The translations under genes and the position numbers were made by a program. Shown one piece after another: positions 1-4,785 of a DNA stretch of 5,245 nt. Each line of letters starts with the position of its first letter. Position 1 is the first letter of the stretch. The stretch comes from Elstera sp044372965. GTDB lineage: Bacteria; Pseudomonadota; Alphaproteobacteria; Elsterales; Elsteraceae. Location of the stretch: positions 1 to 5,245 of the forward strand of contig NZ_JBILQX010000216.1 in assembly GCF_044372965.1 (NCBI RefSeq). Reading direction: 5' to 3'. The notes under the pieces are model-generated. The model saw only the letters and a list, made by a program, of their open reading frames with translations. It did not search any database and was not told the DNA's origin.

Positions 1-511
1 CGACGATAATGGCGGTGCCATGCTGATCGTCGTGGAACACCGGAATCTTCATCCGGGCGCGCAGGCGCGATTCGATCTCAAAACATTCGGGCGCTTTGAA
101 ATCTTCGAGGTTGATGCCGCCGAAGGTGGGCTCCAGCGCGGCAATCACTTCCACGGCTTTATCAGGCTCATCGGCATCGATTTCGATATCGAAGACGTCG
201 ATCCCGGCGAATTTCTTGAACAGAACCGCCTTGCCTTCCATCACCGGCTTCGAGGCGAGCGGGCCGATGGAGCCGAGGCCCAAAACCGCCGTACCATTGC
301 TGATAACGGCTACCAGATTGGCGCGCGCCGTATATTTCGCGGCGTTGGCCGGATCGGCGACGATCTCGGTGCAGGCATGGGCCACGCCGGGCGAATAGGC
401 TAAGGCCAGATCGCGCTGAGTTGCCATGGATTTGGTCGGCATAATCGCCAACTTCCCCGGCTGCGGTAGACGGTGATACTCAAGCGCGGCTTCGCGGATA
501 TCCTCAGCCAT
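1..511 (-). CDS. maeB: NADP-dependent malic enzyme (MaeB type), N-terminal part, cut by the window edge
   Basis: Oxidative decarboxylation of malate to pyruvate with reduction of NAD(P), in the cytoplasm, linking the TCA cycle to pyruvate and NADPH supply. The 170 visible residues are the N-terminal malic domain. Seen: the YSPGVA motif with the likely catalytic Tyr39, KPVMEGKAVLF with the likely catalytic Lys94, NLEDFKAPECFEIE with metal-ligand candidates Glu136 and Asp137, and FHDDQHGTA with Asp161/Asp162. These residues and their spacing fit the bacterial MaeB group. Family members of about 750-770 residues carry a C-terminal phosphotransacetylase-like domain, but that part lies outside the window, so the long form and the NAD/NADP preference are inferred. 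The start is the ATG at 511-509, with GGAGGA at 526-521 nine bases upstream. An out-of-frame ATG at 521-519 reaches a stop after five codons. A hairpin lies just upstream of the ribosome binding site. Family assignment is very secure. Confidence 0.95.
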   Translation of the reverse strand, partial: MAEDIREAALEYHRLPQPGKLAIMPTKSMATQRDLALAYSPGVAHACTEIVADPANAAKYTARANLVAVISNGTAVLGLGSIGPLASKPVMEGKAVLFKKFAGIDVFDIEIDADEPDKAVEVIAALEPTFGGINLEDFKAPECFEIESRLRARMKIPVFHDDQHGTAIIV

Positions 512-520
512 TGACGGCCA

Positions 521-526
521 TCCTCC
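521..526 (-). promoter_or_regulatory. Ribosome binding site of the malic enzyme gene
   Basis: GGAGGA on the minus strand, nine bases before the ATG at 511-509. It settles the start: the nearer ATG at 521-519 touches this site and opens only a five-codon frame. Confidence 0.75.
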
Positions 527-532
527 CTATGA

Positions 533-558
533 ACCCTCTCCTGGGCAGCGGAGAGTGT
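533..558 (-). promoter_or_regulatory. Hairpin in the malic enzyme leader
   Basis: Perfect six-base stem (536-541 with 550-555, CTCTCC/GGAGAG) and an eight-base loop. Two more pairs beyond one mismatch extend it to 533/558. On the malic enzyme transcript it would end seven bases before the ribosome binding site. No T-tract follows on either strand, so it is not a standard terminator. A regulatory role is only a possibility. Confidence 0.35.
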
Positions 559-678
559 CTTTGATGTTTCTCGTTACCCTACGCGCTTAGACGGCGACAA
601 GCGCAAGATTCTATCGTCTGGAGCGCTTCTGCGCGTCGATGAGGGCATGGCGGCGGCCCTTTTGGCAATTAGGAGAAA

Positions 679-697
679 CCGAAGGGACGGATTTCGG
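679..697 (-). terminator. Weak terminator-like hairpin after the cupin gene
   Basis: On the minus strand, directly after the cupin stop codon (700-698), CCGAA (697-693) can pair with TTCGG (683-679) around a nine-base loop, followed by TTT and then mixed pyrimidines. The stem is short and the T-tract poor, so termination here is doubtful and the transcript may run on towards the malic enzyme gene. Confidence 0.25.
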
Positions 698-1015
698 CTA
701 AACGCTGCCCTCTTTTTCGATCACCAGAATGCGCGCCGCCCCCCGCGGATGGGCCACATGCTCGCAGCCCAAACCGGCGAAGAAAATATCGCCCGCATGC
801 AAAGCAACCTGCTTTTCTTCGCCCGCGTCGCGGTAGTGCATATCGACGGTGCCATCGAGCACCGCGAACACCTCTTCCCCATCGTTCACGTGCCACTTAT
901 AGGGCTGATCGGTCCAATGCAGGCGGGTGGTGACGCCGGCCATATTGGCAATGTCCAGCGCGCCCCAGGCGCGGGGCGCGGTGAACTCTTTGCTGCGGAT
1001 GATTTTCTGCGACAT
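698..1015 (-). CDS. Small single-domain cupin protein
   Basis: A 105-residue protein that is almost entirely one cupin beta-barrel; substrate and reaction are unknown. Seen: a motif-1 region KWHVNDGEEVFAVLDG at residues 40-55 and a motif-2 region GDIFFAGLGCEH at 75-86. His42, Glu47 or Glu48, and His86 match the usual metal ligands, but the first His of HxH is Lys40, and motif 2 has Gly81 in place of the usual Pro. The protein resembles a conserved family of stand-alone cupins ending in ILVIEKEGSV that is common in proteobacteria, recognised from memory. I chose the ATG at 1015-1013, which has GAAGG nine bases upstream. The frame stays open to 1060, but the upstream ATG would start inside the terminator of the tRNA gene. 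The gene lies 41 bases downstream of that terminator, so it needs its own promoter in that gap or read-through. A sugar-, metabolite- or metal-binding role is possible but not shown. Confidence 0.88.
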   Translation of the reverse strand: MSQKIIRSKEFTAPRAWGALDIANMAGVTTRLHWTDQPYKWHVNDGEEVFAVLDGTVDMHYRDAGEEKQVALHAGDIFFAGLGCEHVAHPRGAARILVIEKEGSV

Positions 1016-1056
1016 GGGCGAGGGCCTTCGCGGGTGGGTCCGGCCCCCAGCATAAA

Positions 1057-1100
1057 ACACAAAAAACCCCGCCAGGCGAGCCCAGCAGGGTTTTTTGTGT
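1057..1100 (-). terminator. Strong bidirectional terminator of tRNA-Leu
   Basis: The arms ACACAAAAAACCC and GGGTTTTTTGTGT form a long inverted repeat (1057-1069 with 1088-1100) that continues inward with about three more pairs, one of them a G-T wobble, around a short GC-rich loop. Read in the tRNA direction it is a GC-rich stem followed by six Ts. The symmetry means it could also act on the plus strand. It begins one base beyond the tRNA CCA end. Confidence 0.85.
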
Positions 1101-1101
1101 A

Positions 1102-1186
1102 TGGTGCGGTCGAGAAGACTCGAACTTCCACGGGTTGCCCCACAGCGACCTCAACGCTGCGCGTCTACCAATTCCGCCACGACCGC
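1102..1186 (-). tRNA. tRNA-Leu, anticodon GAG
   Basis: An 85-base gene that includes the 3' CCA. The acceptor stem GCGGTCG (1186-1180) pairs fully with CGACCGC, followed by discriminator A and CCA (1104-1102). The D arm contains TTGGTAGA. The anticodon stem CAGCG/CGCTG encloses the loop TTGAGGT, giving anticodon GAG (1152-1150), which reads CUC and CUU leucine codons. A long variable arm built around TGGGGCAACCCG marks it as class II, as expected for leucine. The T arm contains GTTCGAGTC. A terminator follows immediately and a promoter candidate lies about 40 bases upstream. No integrase gene or duplicated tRNA 3' end is visible, so this is not evidently an integration site. Confidence 0.97.
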
Positions 1187-1224
1187 ATCGCACGAAAGGG
1201 GCCGTTATCCGGCCCGGGGCCAAG

Positions 1225-1253
1225 CGTTTAGCAAATCCCTGGACAGACGGCAA
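1225..1253 (-). promoter_or_regulatory. Candidate sigma-70 promoter for tRNA-Leu
   Basis: On the minus strand TTGCCG (1253-1248) and TAAACG (1230-1225) are separated by 17 bases. The -35 box is good and the -10 box weak. Transcription would begin near 1218 and give a leader of about 30 bases that opens with a GC-rich hairpin (1199-1215). Position and spacing fit a tRNA promoter; it is predicted by eye only. Confidence 0.45.
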
Positions 1254-1335
1254 GGGGCATCTTATGGGCTATCCTAAACACGTTTGCACGGTGCCGCGTC
1301 TTGCCCGATTTATCCGGGGAACGCTTGCCCCAGCC

Positions 1336-1340
1336 GAGGA
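1336..1340 (+). promoter_or_regulatory. Ribosome binding site of lipB
   Basis: GAGGA followed by eight bases and the ATG at 1349. It selects this start over the in-frame TTG at 1301, which would add 16 residues unlike the start of any LipB I know. Confidence 0.7.
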
Positions 1341-1348
1341 TATTTTTG

Positions 1349-1972
1349 ATGGAATGGCGCGTTACGCCCGGCCTAACCCCCTACCCCGACGCCCTTGCCG
1401 CCATGGATGCGCGCGCCGATGCGATTCACGCAGGCACCGCGGACGAATTGATTTGGCTGCTGGAGCACCCGCCGCTTTACACCGCCGGAACCTCCGCCCA
1501 GACCGAAGATCTGCTCGATCCGCGTTTTCCGGTCTATGACGCGGGACGCGGCGGGCAGTACACCTACCACGGCCCCGGTCAGCGCGTGGTCTATCTGATG
1601 CTCGACCTCAAAGCGCGCGGGCGCGACGTGCGCGCCTATGTGACCGCCTTGGAAGAATGGATCATCCAATCCCTCGCCCGCCTTGGCGTGACCGGGGAGC
1701 GGCGGCAGGGGCGCGTCGGCATCTGGGTGCAGCGCGGCCCACTCAAGGAAGATAAGATCGCCGCCATTGGGGTGCGCATCCGCCGTTGGGTAACGCTGCA
1801 CGGTATCGCCATTAACGTCAGCCCGGACCTTAGCCATTTCACCGGAATCGTGCCCTGCGGCATCCAGGAGCACGGCGTGACCTCGCTCGCCGACCTTGGC
1901 TTAGCCGCCACCCTGGCCGATCTCGATGCGGCACTCGGCGCAACGCGGCCCGCCCTTTTCCCCGACCTTTAG
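1349..1972 (+). CDS. lipB: Octanoyl-ACP:protein N-octanoyltransferase (LipB)
   Basis: Moves the octanoyl group from acyl carrier protein to the lipoyl-domain lysine of 2-oxoacid dehydrogenases and the glycine cleavage H protein. This is the first step of lipoate synthesis before LipA, and it takes place in the cytoplasm. The 207 residues match the usual family length. Seen: RGGQYTYHGPGQ at residues 67-78 (the family signature around the substrate pocket), KIAAIGVRI with the likely catalytic Lys136, LHGIAINV at 150-157, and GIVPCGI with the likely catalytic Cys170. Both residues of the Cys/Lys pair are therefore present. The start is the ATG at 1349 with GAGGA eight bases before it. lipA is not in the window. 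The gene stands alone, diverging from tRNA-Leu and converging on the transporter gene. A weak promoter-like TTGCAC at 1284-1289 has no convincing -10 partner. The stop codon abuts the T-tract of the transporter terminator on the opposite strand. Confidence 0.97.
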   Translation: MEWRVTPGLTPYPDALAAMDARADAIHAGTADELIWLLEHPPLYTAGTSAQTEDLLDPRFPVYDAGRGGQYTYHGPGQRVVYLMLDLKARGRDVRAYVTALEEWIIQSLARLGVTGERRQGRVGIWVQRGPLKEDKIAAIGVRIRRWVTLHGIAINVSPDLSHFTGIVPCGIQEHGVTSLADLGLAATLADLDAALGATRPALFPDL

Positions 1973-2009
1973 AAAACAAAAACCCCTCCCCGGCGAACCG
2001 GAGAGGGGT
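1973..2009 (-). terminator. Terminator of the MFS transporter gene
   Basis: Stem 1983-1988 with 2003-2008 and 1990-1993 with 1998-2001, one mismatch between them, and a four-base loop (TTCG on the minus strand). In the transporter direction the stem is followed by TTTTTGTTTT (1982-1973), a good T-tract that ends directly against the lipB stop codon. It can also form a stem on the lipB transcript, but without a T-tract. Confidence 0.85.
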
Positions 2010-2017
2010 CAAGGTCA

Positions 2018-2036
2018 ACCCTCGGGGAGGGTGTTT
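2018..2036 (+). terminator. Possible terminator of lipB
   Basis: ACCCTC (2018-2023) pairs with GAGGGT (2027-2032) around a three-base loop, followed by GTTT. The T-tract is short, so this may work only together with the larger hairpin just upstream. Its right end overlaps the stop codon of the transporter gene (2037-2035). Confidence 0.4.
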
Positions 2037-3645
2037 AATCGTTGGTGTTATTGTCCTTGGTTTCCGGCAGCAGAACCGCCCCGATAACGAAGCAAACGGC
2101 CGCGATGATGATCGGATACCAAAGCCCGTAGTAGATATCGCCCTGCATGGCCACAAGGGCGAAGCTGATCGACGGCAGGAAGCCCCCGAACCAGCCGTTC
2201 CCGATGTGGTAGGGGAGCGACATGGAGGTGTAGCGAATGCGCGTCGGGAAAAGTTCGACCAGCATCGCCGCGATCGGGCCGTAGACCATCGTCACGTAGA
2301 TAACGAGGATGGTGAGCAGCACGAGCAGACCAAAGTGGTTGATCTTGGCCGGATCGGCTTTCGCCGGATAGCCTGCGTTCTTAATGGCTTCCGCCAGCTT
2401 GGCCTTATCATAGCCCTTCACTTCAACATCATTGAAGCGAATCACCAGTTCCGAGCCTGCCGGAGCGACTTGGTTAGAATAATTGACCGAGGAGCGCGCA
2501 AGATCGCCACGGGCCAAATCGCACGGGTTGTTGAACTTAACCGTCCCGGTCGGATTGAACTGGAAGGAGCAGGCCGCCGGATCGGCAATCACAACAACCT
2601 TGTTCTTCGCATGAGCTGCCGCCAGATCGGGATTACCGAACTGGGTCATGCCTTGGAAAATCGGGAAGTAGGTAACAACCGCGATCAGCATGCCGCCGAG
2701 GATGATCCATTTACGGCCGATCTTATCGGACAGCGCCCCAAAGACGATGAAGAACGGCGTGCCGATCAGCAGCGAGCCCGCGATAAGATAGTTGGCGGTT
2801 TCGCCATCGATCTTCAGGGTCGAGGTGAGGAAGAACAGCGCGTAGAACTGGCCCGTGTACCACACCACGGCTTGCCCTGCGACCGCACCGAACAGCGCGA
2901 TGAGAACGAGCTTGAGGTTCTTCCACTGGCCGAACGCTTCCGTGAGCGGAGCTTTGGACTGCTTGCCTTCGGCTTTCATGCGCTGGAAGGTGGGCGATTC
3001 ATTCAGCTTGGTGCGAATCCAGACCGAAATCGCCAACAGGAAGATCGAGATCAGGAACGGCACGCGCCAGCCGTAGGCATCGAAATCAGCCGGGCCGAAG
3101 TACTTGCGGCACCCGAGGATAACCAGGAGCGACAGGAACAGGCCCATCGTTGCCGTCGTCTGAATCCAAGCGGTATGCGCGCCGCGCTTGCCGTGAGGAG
3201 CATGTTCGGCCACATAGGTAGCCGCGCCGCCATATTCACCGCCGAGCGCCAAACCTTGCAGCAGACGCAGGATAATCAGGATGATTGGCGCGGCAATGCC
3301 GATTTGGGCATAGGTGGGCAGAATACCGACGGCGAAGGTTGATCCGCCCATCAGGACGATCGTTACCAGGAAGGTATACTTGCGACCGACCAAATCGCCG
3401 ATGCGACCGAAGACAACGGCGCCGAAGGGGCGAACAGCAAAACCGGCGGCAAACGCCAGCAGCGCGAAAATCAGCGCTTGGGTTTCCGGCACGCCGGAAA
3501 AGAACTGCTTTGCAATGGTCGCAGCTAACGACCCATAGAGGTAAAAGTCGTACCATTCAAAAACGGTACCGAGCGAAGAAGCGATAATAACCTTACGCTC
3601 CTCCGCGGGGGTGGTCGCCGGAGCGCCCCGTGCCATGCTGGACAT
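2035..3645 (-). CDS. MFS transporter of the metabolite:H+ symporter (MHS/ProP-like) family with a large periplasmic insert
   Basis: An inner-membrane proton-coupled importer, probably for a small carboxylate or zwitterion; the substrate cannot be read from the sequence. The 536 residues give about twelve membrane segments: roughly 20-46, 57-80, 91-109, 113-132, 156-178, 192-211, 244-275, 285-305, 312-331, 437-458, 472-500 and 505-527. Seen: VFEWYDFYLYG near the N-terminus and GGEYGGAATYVAE at 135-147, both typical of the MHS group, plus the MFS loop motif twice (GRIGDLVGRK at 80-89, GALSDKIGRK at 303-312). Between segments 9 and 10 lies a soluble stretch of about 105 residues (332-436) with a cysteine pair, Cys359 and Cys375, which the topology places in the periplasm. 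ProP and KgtP lack it and are somewhat shorter. The start is the ATG at 3645-3643, with AGGGAG six bases before it; the frame could extend 28 codons further, but that stretch has no site and a composition unlike this family. The gene stands alone, with a good terminator after it. Confidence 0.92.
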   Translation of the reverse strand: MSSMARGAPATTPAEERKVIIASSLGTVFEWYDFYLYGSLAATIAKQFFSGVPETQALIFALLAFAAGFAVRPFGAVVFGRIGDLVGRKYTFLVTIVLMGGSTFAVGILPTYAQIGIAAPIILIILRLLQGLALGGEYGGAATYVAEHAPHGKRGAHTAWIQTTATMGLFLSLLVILGCRKYFGPADFDAYGWRVPFLISIFLLAISVWIRTKLNESPTFQRMKAEGKQSKAPLTEAFGQWKNLKLVLIALFGAVAGQAVVWYTGQFYALFFLTSTLKIDGETANYLIAGSLLIGTPFFIVFGALSDKIGRKWIILGGMLIAVVTYFPIFQGMTQFGNPDLAAAHAKNKVVVIADPAACSFQFNPTGTVKFNNPCDLARGDLARSSVNYSNQVAPAGSELVIRFNDVEVKGYDKAKLAEAIKNAGYPAKADPAKINHFGLLVLLTILVIYVTMVYGPIAAMLVELFPTRIRYTSMSLPYHIGNGWFGGFLPSISFALVAMQGDIYYGLWYPIIIAAVCFVIGAVLLPETKDNNTND

Positions 3646-3651
3646 TTCTGA

Positions 3652-3657
3652 CTCCCT
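3652..3657 (-). promoter_or_regulatory. Ribosome binding site of the MFS transporter gene
   Basis: AGGGAG on the minus strand, six bases before the ATG at 3645-3643. It rejects the longer reading frame that opens at 3729. Confidence 0.7.
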
Positions 3658-3796
3658 AAACTTTATCTTTATATTTTGTCTGGCAGCTTTATTTCCGACC
3701 GGGTAGGCCACCAGAAACAAAACATCCAATTAGACGGTACAGAGGTTATAATCTGAACGCGACAAGGAAATGCCATAGTCTTAGCGCGCGGATTGT

Positions 3797-3823
3797 CGCA
3801 CCTCGGCACCGTTTTTAGGTGCG
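3797..3823. repeat. GCACC repeat cluster upstream of the transporter gene
   Basis: Two direct copies of GCACC (3798-3802 and 3806-3810) face one inverted copy, GGTGC (3818-3822). The outer pair makes a perfect seven-base inverted repeat, CGCACCT/AGGTGCG (3797-3803 with 3817-3823), and the inner pair a five-base one. It lies about 150 bases upstream of the transporter start and just beyond the PilZ gene terminator. It could be an operator; no regulator gene is visible. Confidence 0.35.
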
Positions 3824-3833
3824 CCGCAGCAAT

Positions 3834-3862
3834 AAAAAAAGCCCTCCCAAGACAGGGAGGGC
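3834..3862 (-). terminator. Terminator of the PilZ-domain gene
   Basis: A perfect eight-base stem, GCCCTCCC (3841-3848) with GGGAGGGC (3855-3862), and a six-base loop, followed on the minus strand by seven Ts (3840-3834). This is a textbook intrinsic terminator about 35 bases after the PilZ gene stop codon. It insulates the transporter gene from the PilZ transcript. Confidence 0.93.
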
Positions 3863-3897
3863 GCAATACAATCAATCTTGCAATAAAAATGAAAAGC

Positions 3898-4482
3898 TTA
3901 GAGCATTCGCTTTCGCGCCTGCTGCAACTGCAAACCCGAGAGAAAGTCGAAGGCACCCGACGCCAGCTTTTCGAACTTCAACGACAGGGTGCGTTTGCCC
4001 GGATCGACCCGGATAACGCGAACCTGCGCCGCATAATAGGCCGCCCCGGCCTTCGCACTCGCCACCGTAAAGGTGATCTGGAAGCGATTATTCGCCTTCA
4101 ATTCGCCCACATAGTTACCGACCATCAACCCCCCAAGGGACCAATCGATCGTCTCGAAACTATCGTGAAAAATGCCAATGCGTAAGACAGGGTCGGTAAA
4201 GCGGCGGTTATCGCGTTTTTGATGCGCGGCGAGTGCCTGGCCGTCCTTTGCCATATTCTCGGCCCGATCCGGGACGGCCATACCCTCTTTCATGCGCCCC
4301 GCGCCGGGACGTGGTCCTCCCCCCATCCCGCCCGAGCGATCTAGCGCCCGTTCCTGTCGATCAAACTCATCTGCCGCGTCAAGCTGATCGTTCAGCGCGC
4401 GATACCGCTGGGAGCGCTCATGGTCCACCTTGAGCGTCGCCATTAATTCTCGAGCCAACCGAGACCGGCTATCCTCACTCAT
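3898..4482 (-). CDS. PilZ-domain protein, probable c-di-GMP receptor
   Basis: A probable cytoplasmic sensor of cyclic di-GMP; the output is unknown. The 194 residues fall into two parts. The N-terminal half (1-85) is highly charged and probably helical (residues 5-48), then rich in glycine and proline (GGMGGGPRPGAGR at 51-63), with no membrane segment or signal peptide. The C-terminal half is a PilZ barrel: RDNRR at 90-94 supplies the RxxxR motif, and DWSLGG at 113-118 supplies D/NxSxxG, so both c-di-GMP-binding motifs are intact. After a beta-rich stretch, a C-terminal helix ends LQLQQARKRML. The start is the ATG at 4482-4480, with AGGGGA ten bases upstream. The open frame runs 78 codons further, but that part spans the predicted promoter. 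It is a single gene with its own promoter and strong terminator, divergent from greA. PilZ proteins often govern flagella, exopolysaccharide or attachment; nothing nearby shows which applies here. Confidence 0.88.
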   Translation of the reverse strand: MSEDSRSRLARELMATLKVDHERSQRYRALNDQLDAADEFDRQERALDRSGGMGGGPRPGAGRMKEGMAVPDRAENMAKDGQALAAHQKRDNRRFTDPVLRIGIFHDSFETIDWSLGGLMVGNYVGELKANNRFQITFTVASAKAGAAYYAAQVRVIRVDPGKRTLSLKFEKLASGAFDFLSGLQLQQARKRML

Positions 4483-4559
4483 TCGCGCTAGATCCCCTGT
4501 CCTCGCTGCACTCCGCCCCCCTTTAAAGCACAGAAGCGGTGGCAGAAAAACCATATAGC

Positions 4560-4589
4560 ATTTTAGGGGAAGCCTATTCGGGAAGGCAA
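4560..4589 (-). promoter_or_regulatory. Candidate sigma-70 promoter for the PilZ-domain gene
   Basis: On the minus strand TTGCCT (4589-4584) and TAAAAT (4565-4560) are separated by 18 bases. The -10 box differs from consensus at one position. The start of transcription would be near 4553, giving a leader of about 70 bases. Related segments GCCTTCCC and GGCTTCCCC lie in direct repeat within this stretch. Confidence 0.5.
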
Positions 4590-4677
4590 GAGACCATATC
4601 GCCCCCCAGTAATTAAAGGACTCCCCCATACCCTCCCCCTTGCGGTCGGAAAGCGATGGCGACATATGCAACGCTGC

Positions 4678-4706
4678 TTGTAACGTGCGCGCGGGCGCAT
4701 TATTCT
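4678..4706 (+). promoter_or_regulatory. Candidate sigma-70 promoter for greA
   Basis: TTGTAA (4678-4683) and TATTCT (4701-4706) with the ideal 17-base spacing. Transcription would start near 4713 and give a leader of about 73 bases. Predicted by eye only. Confidence 0.55.
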
Positions 4707-4785
4707 CCGCGCCCACTCAGTAGACCGCGCTTCCGGGCGCAGATCTGACCGTATGAGATTGCCGGACCGGAGAGGTTGATAGGGC

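Larger units (their letters stand above)
4483..4785. other. Divergent promoter region between the PilZ gene and greA
   Basis: About 300 bases without a supported gene. It holds a promoter candidate for the PilZ gene (4560-4589, minus), one for greA (4678-4706, plus), and a greA leader hairpin (4709-4740). Open frames cross it on the minus strand but lack start signals and family likeness. The stretch 4590-4677 holds nothing else I can name; a second plus-strand pair, TTGCGG (4640-4645) and CATATG (4663-4668), is weak. Confidence 0.6.

Noticed and set aside
20..403. Plus-strand open frames opposite the malic enzyme
   Set aside because: The minus strand carries a well-matched malic enzyme over the same bases; these frames are its shadows.
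1102..1186. tRNA-Leu as an attachment site for an integrated element
   Set aside because: No integrase gene, no duplicated tRNA 3' end, and ordinary housekeeping genes on both sides.
647..1231. Plus-strand open frame of 194 codons opposite the cupin and the tRNA
   Set aside because: It runs through a tRNA gene and a terminator in antisense and resembles no protein I know.
2206..3342. Plus-strand open frame of 378 codons opposite the transporter gene
   Set aside because: Its translation is charged and repetitive with no recognisable fold, and it lies wholly antisense to a clear membrane transporter. It arises from codon bias in the real gene.
3646..3729. Extension of the transporter by 28 N-terminal residues
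   Set aside because: AGGGAG lies six bases before the ATG at 3645, and the shorter N-terminus fits the MHS family.
3745..3765. TATAAC and TTGTCG on the minus strand as a promoter for the transporter
   Set aside because: Only nine bases separate them, far too few, and no other -35 partner at 16-18 bases is convincing.
3760..3775. Sigma-54-like sequence TGGCATTTCCTTGTCG (minus strand) upstream of the transporter
   Set aside because: The GG at -24 is present, but the GC required ten bases later is TC, so the core spacing rule fails.
4483..4716. Extension of the PilZ protein by 78 N-terminal residues
   Set aside because: The extension crosses a good promoter candidate, its composition differs from the rest of the protein, and the ATG at 4482 has a ribosome binding site.
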